Shown here piece after piece: positions 1 to 7,612 of a DNA stretch of 24,490 bases. Source of the DNA: an uncultured Lachnospiraceae bacterium. GTDB lineage: Bacteria; Bacillota; Clostridia; Lachnospirales; Lachnospiraceae. The notes under the pieces were generated by a model. That model had not been told where the DNA came from. It saw only the letters and a list, made by a program, of their open reading frames with translations, and made no database searches. The stretch is taken from assembly GCA_910578605.1 (NCBI GenBank), contig CAJTQG010000021.1:20466-44955 (forward strand), given 5' to 3'. The number at the start of each line of letters is the position of its first letter. Position 1 is the first letter of the stretch. The position numbers were made by a program, and so were the translations under genes.

Positions 1-2403
1 CTATTTTACATTTACAAATTTATTCCTATTTACTTGAAACGTTTTACTTTTCTTATATGGCCTTCCCAGCATATAAATGAATACAACAATTACTAAAAAT
101 GCTGTCACAGTGCCAACTCCAAAGACTCCTGTGCTAACAAAGCTGCCAATCTGAAATACGCAAAGAGCCACTGCATAAGCGAATGCTGTCTGATAACCTA
201 TCGCAAACCAAAACCATTTTATATGATTCATCTCTCTCTTGATGGCGCCCATAGCCGCAAAACAAGGTGCACATAACAGATTAAATACAAGGAAGGAATA
301 TGCTGCAATCCTTGACATGCCTTCAAAGTCTAACACTCCAAACACTCCAACCACCTCTTCCTTTGCCACCAGGCCCATAATCGTTGCAATGGTTGCCCTG
401 ATATTGTCAAAACCAAGGGGGGCAAAGATAAAACAAACAGCATTTCCCAATATACCAAGCAAACTAGTTTCTAATTCCATCTTGGCATCAAACAATAATT
501 TGCCGTTTACTACTCCAAAACAGGAGCCTGCCCAGATAATAATGGAGGAGAGAAGAATAATGGTTCCTGCCTTCTTAATAAAGGACCAGCCCCTCTCCCA
601 CATACTTCTCAGCACATTGCCCGCTGTAGGCAAATGATAGGCTGGAAGCTCCATCACAAACGGCGCCGGATCCCCTGCAAATATTTTTGTTTTCTTTAAA
701 ATAATACCAGAACAGATAACAGCAGCAATTCCAACAAAGTAAGCGCTGGGCGCCACCCACCATGTATTGTGAAACAGTGCCGCCGCAATCAACGCTACAA
801 TAGGCATCTTTGCCCCACAAGGAATAAACGTAGTTGTTATAATTGTCATCTTTCGGTCTCTGTCATTTTCAATCGTTCGGGATGCCATCACTCCGGGAAC
901 CCCGCAGCCTGTGCCAACAAGCATTGGGATAAAGGATTTACCCGACAGACCAAATTTTCGAAAAATCCTATCCATAATAAAGGCAACCCTGGCCATATAT
1001 CCGCAAGCTTCCAAAAAAGCAAGAAAAATAAATAAAATCAGCATTTGGGGTACAAAGCCTAAAACCGCGCCTACTCCGCCTACAATACCATTCAAAATCA
1101 AACCAGTCAACCATTCTGCACAATGAATTGCATTTAATCCATTTTCCACAATAGTTGGAATGCTCGGCACCCAAATTCCATAGTCTGCCGTATCTGGGGC
1201 TTCCTCCAAGGCCGGCTCCACAATTGCTGAAATATCAAACCCTTCTTGGGCCAACACATCACCGTAAGTTCCATATACCTCATTAAATTCCCCGAAATCC
1301 TCCTTCTCCATGGAATCTAATACATCACCAGCACCTACTACATCGGCTTTTTTCGCCTCACTTACCATCGCTTTTACTTCCTCTGTAAAAATAGTTTCCC
1401 TTGCATAATCTGTAATTTTTGTCTCATATTCTTTGGCTCCTATCCCTAACAAATGCCATCCATCACCAAACACGCCATCGTTTGTCCAGTCTGTGACCAT
1501 AGTGCCGATACTTACCATGGAAATATAATATACAAAAAACATAATTAGCGCAAAAATCGGCAGTGCAGCAAAACGATTGGTGACAATTCTATCAATCTTA
1601 TCAGATATGGTCATTTTCTCTGTTTTCTTTTTTGTGACACATTCCCCCATAAGACCTGATATATACACATATCGTTCATTGGTGATAATACTTTCTATAT
1701 CGTCATCCATTTCTGCCTCTAATTCTCTTATCTCAAAAGATACATCTATATCCTGACTAAGCTGCCCAGCAATTTTATCATCCTTCTCCAACAATTTTAT
1801 GGCAAAAAATCTTTGCTGTTCCTTTGGAACAAATAACTTTAATTTTCCCTGTACCCGTTCTATGATAGCTTCCACAGCAGGCGCAAAACTATGTATGCTC
1901 TCCCTGCTGTCTTTCACCTGTGCCAAGGCCACAGCCCTTCTGGCAGCCTCCCAAATACCGATTCCCCGCAAAGCAGAAATACTAACCACCTCACAGCCAA
2001 GCCTTTCACTTAATCTATCAAGATCTACCTTATCCCCCTGTTTTTCCATTATATCCGCCATATTGACAGCCATAAGAACAGGAATTCCCAATTCCATAAG
2101 TTGGGTAGATAAATATAAATTTCTCTCCAGATTCGTTCCATCCACAATATTGATAATAGCATCCGGCCTTTCATTCAGCAAATAATTTCTTGCTATCACC
2201 TCCTCCAATGTATAGGGGGACAGTGAATAAATTCCCGGCAAATCAATAATCTCAACATCCTTCTCCCCCTTAAGCCCTCCTTCCTTTTTTTCAACTGTAA
2301 CCCCCGGCCAGTTCCCCACAAATTGATTAGAGCCTGTCAGGGCATTAAAAAGTGTAGTTTTTCCACAGTTTGGATTACCTGCTAACGCAATTTTTATAGA
2401 CAT
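1..2403 (-). CDS. feoB: FeoB ferrous iron transporter (stand-alone, with large insertion)
   Basis: Inner-membrane Fe(II) uptake protein with a cytosolic GTPase domain and a C-terminal membrane permease. The G domain shows G1 GNPNCGKT (residues 9-16), G3 DLPG (54-57) and G4 NMAD (114-117). The permease carries the FeoB signatures EACGYMARVAF, GCGVPGVMASR and PCGAKMPIVAL in several hydrophobic segments. An in-frame ATG lies 12 bases further upstream, but GGAGGAG sits directly before the ATG at 2403, so I place the start there (800 aa). Compared with the FeoB at 12048-14411, this protein has about 95 extra acidic residues between the first membrane helix and the next (about positions 1100-1500), probably on the outer face. 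It lies downstream of two feoA genes with a 130-base gap that holds a palindrome. The stop codon is at the first bases of the window, so any terminator is outside it. Family assignment is certain; the role of the insertion is unknown. Confidence 0.96.
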   Translation of the reverse strand: MSIKIALAGNPNCGKTTLFNALTGSNQFVGNWPGVTVEKKEGGLKGEKDVEIIDLPGIYSLSPYTLEEVIARNYLLNERPDAIINIVDGTNLERNLYLSTQLMELGIPVLMAVNMADIMEKQGDKVDLDRLSERLGCEVVSISALRGIGIWEAARRAVALAQVKDSRESIHSFAPAVEAIIERVQGKLKLFVPKEQQRFFAIKLLEKDDKIAGQLSQDIDVSFEIRELEAEMDDDIESIITNERYVYISGLMGECVTKKKTEKMTISDKIDRIVTNRFAALPIFALIMFFVYYISMVSIGTMVTDWTNDGVFGDGWHLLGIGAKEYETKITDYARETIFTEEVKAMVSEAKKADVVGAGDVLDSMEKEDFGEFNEVYGTYGDVLAQEGFDISAIVEPALEEAPDTADYGIWVPSIPTIVENGLNAIHCAEWLTGLILNGIVGGVGAVLGFVPQMLILFIFLAFLEACGYMARVAFIMDRIFRKFGLSGKSFIPMLVGTGCGVPGVMASRTIENDRDRKMTIITTTFIPCGAKMPIVALIAAALFHNTWWVAPSAYFVGIAAVICSGIILKKTKIFAGDPAPFVMELPAYHLPTAGNVLRSMWERGWSFIKKAGTIILLSSIIIWAGSCFGVVNGKLLFDAKMELETSLLGILGNAVCFIFAPLGFDNIRATIATIMGLVAKEEVVGVFGVLDFEGMSRIAAYSFLVFNLLCAPCFAAMGAIKREMNHIKWFWFAIGYQTAFAYAVALCVFQIGSFVSTGVFGVGTVTAFLVIVVFIYMLGRPYKKSKTFQVNRNKFVNVK

Positions 2404-2497
2404 ATTCTCCTCCATTTTTACTTTTTTTCACTATCATTTTCTGTCTGATTTATTTTGGGTTGTTTTATATTACTGTGTTTTCTTTACCTTCCTGTAA

Positions 2498-2511
2498 TTA
2501 GTTTCAACTAA
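2498..2511. promoter_or_regulatory. Perfect palindrome TTAGTT-TC-AACTAA upstream of feoB
   Basis: A 6-2-6 perfect inverted repeat lies between feoA and feoB. TTAGTT half-sites recur around the promoter of the same locus (3160-3189). That recurrence, in a ferrous-iron locus, suggests a site for a DtxR/IdeR- or Fur-type iron repressor, but the regulator is inference. No convincing -35/-10 pair was found beside this copy, so it could also be an internal site or a small RNA hairpin. Confidence 0.4.
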
Positions 2512-2533
2512 CCTTAGTGTAAAAAAAATACTA

Positions 2534-2767
2534 TTATTCCACCTGTATCATCTGTGCATCTTCTTTTCGCAGTGACAACTCATATCCTCTCACTGTAACT
2601 TCTATCGGATCTCCTAAAGGTGCTGCCTTACGCACAAAAACCTCCACTCCCTTTGTGATTCCCATATCCATAATACGTCTTTTTACCGGCCCGTCACCCA
2701 CAAGCTTTTTCACCTTCACTGTACATCCACAAGAAATTTCCTTTAATGTTTTCATTTTAATTTTCAT
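2534..2767 (-). CDS. feoA: FeoA family protein (second of two)
   Basis: A 77-residue SH3-like FeoA, a small cytosolic accessory of FeoB. Typical FeoA features are visible: the pattern VKRRIMDMGITKGVEV near residues 27-42, then PLGDPIEVTVRGYELSLRKEDA to the C-terminus. The ATG at 2767 is preceded by an AAAGGAAG ribosome site at good distance; a further in-frame ATG four codons on is less well placed. It sits between another feoA-like gene and feoB, all on the minus strand, so it is most likely co-transcribed with them. Family certain; its exact contribution to transport in clostridia is not settled. Confidence 0.94.
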   Translation of the reverse strand: MKIKMKTLKEISCGCTVKVKKLVGDGPVKRRIMDMGITKGVEVFVRKAAPLGDPIEVTVRGYELSLRKEDAQMIQVE

Positions 2768-2843
2768 ACTTCCTTTCTATATTCCAAATTATTTTTGAAG
2801 TGTACCTCATTGTTCCCTTGTTGATTCCACATGCTTTTCATAT

Positions 2844-3053
2844 TTATACTATAATTTTATTTGCCATATCCATTCCAATTGCAATTCTAGAATCCTTGAC
2901 ATTCACAATAATATTCCCACCCACCTGGGAAATTACAATTACTGTACTTCCCGCCACAAATCCTAGACTTTCTAAAAATTTACGTGTTTCCTCCTTTCCC
3001 CCAATCTTCTTTATTGTACTAAGCTCCCCCTCTTTTACCATTGATAAAGGCAT
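2844..3053 (-). CDS. feoA: FeoA family protein (first of two)
   Basis: A short FeoA-type SH3-like protein of 69 residues if it starts at the ATG at 3053 (MPLSMVKEGE). The body reads GGKEETRKFLESLGF and then GGNIIVNVKDSRIAIG, a FeoA variant common in Clostridia that is distinct from the neighbouring FeoA. The reading frame stays open to a GTG at 3092, which would add 13 charged residues. That GTG has no ribosome site, and my recollection of relatives beginning near MPLSM favours the ATG, although its own ribosome site is weak too. First gene after the promoter at 3166-3194, so it probably heads the feoA-feoA-feoB operon. Start uncertain, family assignment solid. Confidence 0.88.
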   Translation of the reverse strand: MPLSMVKEGELSTIKKIGGKEETRKFLESLGFVAGSTVIVISQVGGNIIVNVKDSRIAIGMDMANKIIV

Positions 3054-3159
3054 CCTACCATCTTCTTTCTTTTCATCCTTATAATATTTCACAACAATTG
3101 TTTAAAATATCTACCTATTTAATTTCTCTTTGTTATTTTCTTGTTATTTATTTCTCACT

Positions 3160-3177
3160 TTAGTTAGTATAAACTTA
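3160..3177. promoter_or_regulatory. Candidate iron-repressor operator over the feo -10 box
   Basis: TTAGTT (3160-3165) and AACTTA (3172-3177) form a 6-6-6 imperfect inverted repeat (5 of 6 positions match) that covers the -10 hexamer of the feo promoter. Another TTAGTT at 3184-3189 abuts the -35 box. The arrangement fits repression by a metal-loaded repressor blocking RNA polymerase, and the half-site matches the perfect palindrome before feoB. The identity of the regulator is inferred. Confidence 0.4.
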
Positions 3178-3194
3178 CCTTCATTAGTTGTCAA
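3166..3194 (-). promoter_or_regulatory. SigmaA-type promoter of the feoA-feoA-feoB locus
   Basis: On the minus strand TTGACA (3194-3189) is followed after exactly 17 bases by TATACT (3171-3166), close to the vegetative consensus. It lies about 110 bases upstream of the first feoA start and is overlapped by TTAGTT-type half-sites. Confidence 0.8.
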
Positions 3195-3435
3195 GTACCT
3201 TTTTATCTTTTTTTATAAGCACCACATGAAATACTCTTAAAATTCCACATTCTTAAAAGCTAATAGGCATTTGCCTCTTATAAGTTGTTCCTGTTTTTTA
3301 CTTAAATATGGAAATAAATTATATTGCCTTTCACAATTAAAAATTTGATTTCAAATAAATGAGAAAAAATAGTTGACAAAGCTTCAAAATATAATAAAAT
3401 AAATCATTATATACTTTTCAGGAGGAAACAATTAC
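3195..3435. other. Divergent intergenic region between feo and the Lys-rich gene
   Basis: A/T-rich spacer between two divergent promoters, the feo promoter on its left edge and the plus-strand promoter at 3373-3400. It contains a short inverted repeat AGGCA-TT-TGCCT near 3267-3278 that is too small to assign. No reading frame with a ribosome site and no RNA gene was recognised. Confidence 0.5.
3373..3400 (+). promoter_or_regulatory. SigmaA-type promoter of the Lys-rich/DUF1292 pair
   Basis: TTGACA (3373-3378), 16 bases, TAAAAT (3395-3400). An overlapping perfect TATAAT at 3390-3395 is only 11 bases from the -35 box, so TAAAAT is the likelier -10. It lies about 36 bases before the GTG start codon. 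Confidence 0.65.
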
Positions 3436-3798
3436 GTGAATACAGGCAATGCTGACGGCGGCAAAAGAACCAATAGGGTATCCTACAAAAATGGTAAAAA
3501 AGAGTATACGGGAAAAAACAAATCCTTCCATGACCACAAGGACGGCAAAAAAGAATTTCGTTCCCATTTAGGTGGAAAATCAACCTTTGGAGGCAAAAAT
3601 AAGCCCCGCTCTAACTACTATGATTATGATAAAAAAGAGGAGGAGATTGCTCCTAAAAGAGATTCCCGACCTAAATCTACAAAAGATACAAAATCGACTG
3701 GAAAAAGAAAAAAAAGTAATTCAAAAAAAACAGGAGCACAAAAAAGCCCCTGCCAAACACAAAATTCAGGCAAAGCCAAAACGCAGCAACAATATTAA
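3436..3798 (+). CDS. Very basic Lys-rich small protein, possibly frameshifted
   Basis: Unrecognised 120-residue protein with no membrane segment or signal peptide. It is rich in Lys, Gly, Asn and Ser and looks disordered. The start is a GTG with a strong GGAGGAAA ribosome site 8 bases upstream and a good promoter before that. Near the 3' end lie two A8 runs (3708-3715 and 3724-3731). In this frame the protein ends in a run of KTQQQY. The +1 frame stays open to a TAA at 3857-3859 and encodes a tail ending NINWTREYENDSYDDDSLDSYL-like acidic sequence that looks more protein-like. Loss of one A from either run would give a 140-residue protein. Either the assembly or gene carries a slip, or expression uses slippage. 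It is followed 125 bases later by a DUF1292 gene, probably one transcript. A nucleic-acid-binding role would fit the charge but is a guess. Confidence 0.6.
   Translation: MNTGNADGGKRTNRVSYKNGKKEYTGKNKSFHDHKDGKKEFRSHLGGKSTFGGKNKPRSNYYDYDKKEEEIAPKRDSRPKSTKDTKSTGKRKKSNSKKTGAQKSPCQTQNSGKAKTQQQY
3708..3731 (+). other. Two A8 homopolymer runs, possible slippage or frameshift site
   Basis: A8 at 3708-3715 and A8 at 3724-3731, both inside the overlap between the main frame of the Lys-rich gene (3436-3798) and the +1 frame that is open to 3859. A-runs of this length are known sites of RNA polymerase slippage and of replication or sequencing indels. Dropping one A joins the two frames. Confidence 0.5.
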
Positions 3799-3984
3799 TT
3801 GGACTAGAGAATACGAAAATGATTCTTATGATGATGATTCCTTAGATTCCTATTTGTAAAATTTCGTTTCATGCAATAGCTAAATCAGAAAATATTTTTT
3901 GCAAAAATATCTGCACTGTTTAATATTAACAAAAAAACTTTTTATTTAAGATACACCACCTATTTAAGAAAGGATAGAACATTT

Positions 3985-4314
3985 ATGTCAGATAACAATG
4001 ATAATTTTTTTAATGATGATGTGGAGGAAGCAACTGTAACATTAGAGCTAGACGATGGGGTTGAGGTAGAATGTGATGTGATTTGTATTTACACAGCAGG
4101 AGACCATGATTATATCGCTCTGCTCCCCCAGGAGGCATATGAACAAAATGAGGGGGAAGTTTTCTTATATCGTTACAGGGAAGAAAACGGCGAACCTATC
4201 ATTGAAAATATAGAGGACGATGAAGAATTTGAAATAGCCTCTGATGGTTTTGATGAATTTTTGGATTCCTCTGAATATGACGAAATTGTTGGGGAAGATG
4301 AACTGGAAGTATAA
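3985..4314 (+). CDS. DUF1292 domain protein (YrzB-like)
   Basis: A 109-residue, strongly acidic cytosolic protein of the DUF1292 family, widespread in Firmicutes and of unknown function. The core reads VTLELDDGVEVECDVICIY, then YIALLPQ and EVFLYRYREENGEP, the usual beta-rich DUF1292 pattern at residues about 15-70. A DE-rich tail follows (residues 74-109). The ATG has an AAAGGAT ribosome site about 9 bases upstream. No separate strong promoter is evident, so it is probably transcribed with the basic gene before it. A very basic protein followed by a very acidic one is notable but no interaction can be shown. Transcription ends at the hairpin at 4365-4396. Confidence 0.85.
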   Translation: MSDNNDNFFNDDVEEATVTLELDDGVEVECDVICIYTAGDHDYIALLPQEAYEQNEGEVFLYRYREENGEPIIENIEDDEEFEIASDGFDEFLDSSEYDEIVGEDELEV

Positions 4315-4364
4315 ATGAAACCAGCTAAGGTTCACATACTAAAATGACAACATTGCTATAAAAA

Positions 4365-4402
4365 GCGGCAGTACAATTTATTCATTGTACTGCCGCCTTT
4401 TT
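4365..4402. terminator. Bidirectional rho-independent terminator
   Basis: A perfect 13-bp stem, GCGGCAGTACAAT (4365-4377) with its complement at 4384-4396 and a 6-base loop. On the plus strand it is followed by CTTTTTC, and on the minus strand by TTTTTAT. It lies between the convergent DUF1292 and rubrerythrin genes and can end both transcripts. Confidence 0.93.
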
Positions 4403-4418
4403 CATTTTCCATGTCAGT

Positions 4419-4958
4419 TTAATAATTCTCAGCATGTACTTCAAAATAGCTCTGTGGGTGAGCACATACGGGACACACCTGAGGCGCCTCAGTTCCCACT
4501 ACAATATGACCGCAATTGCGGCATTCCCATACCTTCACTTCACTCTTAGCAAACACTTGTGCCATCTCCACATTTTTTAATAGTGCACGATAACGCTCCT
4601 CATGGTGTTTTTCTATCTCACCAACCATGCGGAACTTTTCGGCAAGTTCTGTAAAACCCTCCTCCTGGGCAGTCTTTGCAAATTCTTCATACATGTCTGT
4701 CCATTCAAAATTCTCCCCATTGGCCGCCTCTGCCAAATTAGTCGGAGTATCACCTATTCCGTTCAGCTCCTTAAACCACATTTTTGCATGTTCCTTCTCA
4801 TTATCTGCCGTCTTCAAAAAAAGCGCTGCAATCTGCTCATATCCCTCTTTTTTTGCCTTCGATGCAAAATATGTATATTTATTTCTTGCCTGAGATTCTC
4901 CCGCAAATGCCGCCTCAAGATTCTTTTCTGTCTGTGTTCCTTTGTATTTGTTGTCCAT
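4419..4958 (-). CDS. rbr: Rubrerythrin
   Basis: A 179-residue cytosolic peroxide-reducing protein that protects anaerobes from oxidative stress. The N-terminal ferritin-like four-helix domain supplies diiron ligands, visible as E21, E54 with H57 (EKEH) and the GEIEKHHEERY segment near 113-123. The C-terminal rubredoxin-like domain has the Fe(Cys)4 pairs C146/C149 and C162/C165 (CRNCG and CPVCAHP). The length is typical of the classical two-domain form. The ATG at 4958 has a near-perfect AAGGAGGA ribosome site. It lies 100 bases after folC in the same direction and ends at the shared terminator. I found no clear -35/-10 pair in the gap, although a TATAAA-like element is present. Three 11-base tandem repeats lie directly in front of the ribosome site. 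Confidence 0.97.
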   Translation of the reverse strand: MDNKYKGTQTEKNLEAAFAGESQARNKYTYFASKAKKEGYEQIAALFLKTADNEKEHAKMWFKELNGIGDTPTNLAEAANGENFEWTDMYEEFAKTAQEEGFTELAEKFRMVGEIEKHHEERYRALLKNVEMAQVFAKSEVKVWECRNCGHIVVGTEAPQVCPVCAHPQSYFEVHAENY

Positions 4959-4973
4959 ATATGTATCCTCCTT

Positions 4974-5006
4974 ATTTTGCTTTTATTTTGCTTTTATTTT
5001 GCTTTT
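4974..5006. repeat. Three perfect 11-bp tandem repeats before rubrerythrin
   Basis: ATTTTGCTTTT occurs three times head to tail (4974-4984, 4985-4995, 4996-5006). On the transcribed strand this is an A-rich AAAAGCAAAAT array in the 5' leader, just upstream of the AAGGAGG ribosome site. The copy number could vary by slippage and alter translation or promoter spacing; a partial copy follows. Confidence 0.85.
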
Positions 5007-5059
5007 TCTTGCATTTTATTTTTATATGCTGTTACTTTATCTCTTTATTGTCCCTAATT

Positions 5060-6433
5060 TTACTCTTTCATGTACTCTTGGTTTTCGTATGAATATAAAT
5101 ATATACATTGCCTCTTAACCACATCCAAAAATGAGAGAGAACCAAATGCTACAATCAAATCCTTTGGCTGGGATTTCATCAATGCCAGCTTAACGCTGCT
5201 TTTTATATCTGACGCCATATATACCCCAGAACATGTATCACTGTTATCTACATGAGCCTGTATATACTCACTAAGCTGTGCCGCCTCCAACCCCCTGCTA
5301 TGAGGTATCGTAACTGGAATCCAGATTTGCCTATGCTGACCGCTCAGCATAATATCCAGCACCTTTTTCCATTCCTTATCCTTAAGCATCCCCACTATAT
5401 AGATAACCTTTCCCCCTGATTCCTGCATTTTTAACGCCTGAAGCTGGGAGATTGTCTTGTTTAATTGTACGGCTGCCGCCGGATTGTGTGCTCCGTCTAT
5501 ATAAAAATTCGGTTCTTTTCCTAGTCTCTCAAACCTGCCGGCCCACCTTGTCTTTCCCAGTCCTGCAGCAACTGCCTGGCAGGTAATTTTATTCAGTGTA
5601 GGTTTTAACAATTCTATAGTTTCTAACACTTGTATTGCATTTTCCACCTGATAGCTGCTTTCAAACGGCAGATACAAATCATGGTAGTCAAAACCATTTT
5701 CTGTTCTATATTGAAAGAAAAAGCCATTCTCTTCCTGGCGAATCTCCTCAATTCTATCCCTTCTGGCAATTGTGCACAGAGCCTGTTTTTCCTTGGCTCT
5801 CCCTGTAAGAATCTGTTCTGCTAAAGGCTCCTGCACGCCAAGAGACACCGGACATTGTTCCTTTATAATCCCTGCTTTTTTATGTACAATATCTTCTAGT
5901 GTGTGACCGAGAAAAGCCATATGGTCCATACTAATGCTGGTAATCACACTGCATAGAGGAGAATTGACTACATTGGTGGCATCTAAGTCTCCCCCCATTC
6001 CTGTCTCCAACAAAACAATATCACACTGTTTCCTGTAAAAATAAAGGAATGCCATCGCTGTCTCCCTCTCAAAGGGACTTGGCTCCTCCCCTGTCTCCAC
6101 TCCTTGAAAATAAGCTGCCTGGTCTATCTCATTTTTATAATTTACATACTCGTCTTCTAAAATAGATTGATTGTTCAGCTGAATAATCTCAAACTTGGAA
6201 AACACAGCCGGGGAAGTGTAAGCACCTACATGGTACCCTGACTCCATAAGAATTGCTTTTAACATTGCAATCTGAGAGCCCTTACCGTTGGTTCCTGCCA
6301 CATGGATAACCTTAAGCTTCTCATGAGGATTTCCCAAACGCTTTAACAACTCCTTCATGTTATCAAGCCCAAGATGAATTTCCTGCTGCTGCCAAATCCT
6401 TCCATGATGCAGCTGTGTATTTGTATTCTGCAT
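5060..6433 (-). CDS. folC: Bifunctional folylpolyglutamate / dihydrofolate synthase
   Basis: A Mur-ligase-fold ATPase of 457 residues that adds glutamate to folates and, in many bacteria, also makes dihydrofolate from dihydropteroate. The ATP loop GTNGKGS is at residues 47-53, followed by YTSPAVFSKFE, the LETGMGGDLDATNVV block, SMDHMAFLGHTLEDIVHKKAGIIK with the conserved carbamylated-Lys region, and the C-terminal-domain signature FYIDGAHNPAA. The length matches the family. The ATG follows the stop of the lactonase gene by only 4 bases and has no ribosome site, so translational coupling is likely. The N-terminus fits relatives (HGRI... before LGNP), so the start is plausible. It shares a transcript with the lactonase gene; folA is the next gene upstream of that. 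Confidence 0.95.
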   Translation of the reverse strand: MQNTNTQLHHGRIWQQQEIHLGLDNMKELLKRLGNPHEKLKVIHVAGTNGKGSQIAMLKAILMESGYHVGAYTSPAVFSKFEIIQLNNQSILEDEYVNYKNEIDQAAYFQGVETGEEPSPFERETAMAFLYFYRKQCDIVLLETGMGGDLDATNVVNSPLCSVITSISMDHMAFLGHTLEDIVHKKAGIIKEQCPVSLGVQEPLAEQILTGRAKEKQALCTIARRDRIEEIRQEENGFFFQYRTENGFDYHDLYLPFESSYQVENAIQVLETIELLKPTLNKITCQAVAAGLGKTRWAGRFERLGKEPNFYIDGAHNPAAAVQLNKTISQLQALKMQESGGKVIYIVGMLKDKEWKKVLDIMLSGQHRQIWIPVTIPHSRGLEAAQLSEYIQAHVDNSDTCSGVYMASDIKSSVKLALMKSQPKDLIVAFGSLSFLDVVKRQCIYLYSYENQEYMKE

Positions 6434-6437
6434 AAAA

Positions 6438-7496
6438 CTAGTTTAACAAATGAATCATGGCGCTGTTTGGTGTCTCAATATTTTCAATGGGCTTCCCATG
6501 CATTACTAAAATTCCTTTTTCGTAATCAATGGTAAAGAATGTGACGGAGCCTGTATTGTGATTCAGACTGGCAATATGCTTGCCATCTGGGAATATACAT
6601 ATTCCTTTAGGGAAATCCCCACTGATAGGTAATACGGAACGCAATGTCAATCTTCCTGTCTTCTCGTCCCTGTCATAAAATGCAATACTGTTATCCCCTG
6701 CATTAGAGGCAAATAAATGCTTGCCGTCCGGGGAAAGCTTCACTGCCGCCACTGCACTTCTGTCATTGTGAACCTCTCCTAATGTACTTACATTTTCAAT
6801 CCATTCAAAATCAGGCATGCCGTTTTCATCTACGCTGTAGGCATAAACGGATACATAATTTTTCAACTGACAGATGAGATAAGCAAATTTTCCATCAGGA
6901 CTAAATACCATATTTCTAGGAGCCGACTCTAACTCACACCGAAGAATATCCACAAGCTTAATTTTTCCAGTCTTATAGTCAAAGCTGTAAATTTTCACCT
7001 GGTCGATTCCTACATCACAGGAAATTAAAAATTTTTGGTCCGGCGTCAGCCGAAAACAAGTAATATGGGGACGAAAATTACGCTCTGCAATACTTCCCAT
7101 TCCTTTATGAAAAACCTCGTCTGTCAGCTTTCCAACACCGCCATCACTTCTAAGCTTCACAACGGAAGCCTTTCCGTCATGATAGCCGCCTGTAAATAAG
7201 TACTTGTCTGTGGCGTCTATATTCACATAGCATGCCCGCATTCCGTTGATAGAACCTCTGTTAATAAACTTTAAGCTTCCATCCTCCAATATTTCATAGG
7301 CATTGATTCCTAAATCAGCCACAGAATATAAATACTTGCCATTGTGGGAGATACACATATAGGATGGATTGTCCACCGCCACCTCCTCCCGGGGGGACAT
7401 GGTACCCTGTTCCATATCCACATCACACACCGTAATCCCCTTCATCTTTCCATGAGTATAAGAACCGATATATCCAACATATTTCTTTCCTGCCAT
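6438..7496 (-). CDS. Lactonase family seven-bladed beta-propeller protein (6-phosphogluconolactonase-like)
   Basis: A 352-residue cytosolic protein of the lactonase/YkgB type. Repeated blade motifs are visible: ISHNGKYLYSV, DATDKYLFTG, LTPDQKFLISCD, FSPDGKFAYLI, LSPDGKHLFASN and FPDGKHIASLNH, with the N-terminal signature YVGYIGSYTHGK. Relatives hydrolyse 6-phosphogluconolactone in the pentose phosphate pathway, but the family is broad and the substrate here is not certain. Two ATGs are adjacent (7499 and 7496); the AAAGGAGG ribosome site is better spaced from the second. A TTGAAA-N16-TATACT promoter lies just upstream. folC follows after 4 bases, so the two are one operon. Whether this pairing means a metabolic link between NADPH supply and folate is inference. 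Confidence 0.85.
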   Translation of the reverse strand: MAGKKYVGYIGSYTHGKMKGITVCDVDMEQGTMSPREEVAVDNPSYMCISHNGKYLYSVADLGINAYEILEDGSLKFINRGSINGMRACYVNIDATDKYLFTGGYHDGKASVVKLRSDGGVGKLTDEVFHKGMGSIAERNFRPHITCFRLTPDQKFLISCDVGIDQVKIYSFDYKTGKIKLVDILRCELESAPRNMVFSPDGKFAYLICQLKNYVSVYAYSVDENGMPDFEWIENVSTLGEVHNDRSAVAAVKLSPDGKHLFASNAGDNSIAFYDRDEKTGRLTLRSVLPISGDFPKGICIFPDGKHIASLNHNTGSVTFFTIDYEKGILVMHGKPIENIETPNSAMIHLLN

Positions 7497-7528
7497 CATA
7501 TCCTCCTTTTATGCATTCATTTTAATCT

Positions 7529-7556
7529 AGTATAATCTTTTCCTGTATATTTTCAA
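7529..7556 (-). promoter_or_regulatory. SigmaA-type promoter of the lactonase-folC operon
   Basis: On the minus strand TTGAAA (7556-7551), 16 bases, TATACT (7534-7529). It lies about 30 bases before the start codon and about 60 bases after the folA stop, so this operon can be expressed independently of folA. Confidence 0.72.
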
Positions 7557-7612
7557 GCATTTTTCCTATTTTCTTTATTTGTTTATTTCCATCGGAAGCC
7601 CAGCCCCCTCCA

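Noticed and set aside
1799..2185. A plus-strand open frame of 128 codons inside feoB
   Set aside because: Antisense to the conserved GTPase domain, with no recognisable domain or ribosome site.
3885..3915. Terminator between the Lys-rich gene and the DUF1292 gene
   Set aside because: Only an A/T hairpin with no T-tract after it; the two genes are treated as one likely transcript.
4974..5006. Possible CRISPR-like repeat
   Set aside because: The 11-bp units are directly adjacent with no spacers; this is a simple tandem repeat.
4602..5057. A plus-strand open frame of 151 codons across the rubrerythrin gene
   Set aside because: It is antisense to a well-supported rubrerythrin gene, has low-complexity Cys/Phe/Leu composition and no ribosome site; a shadow frame.
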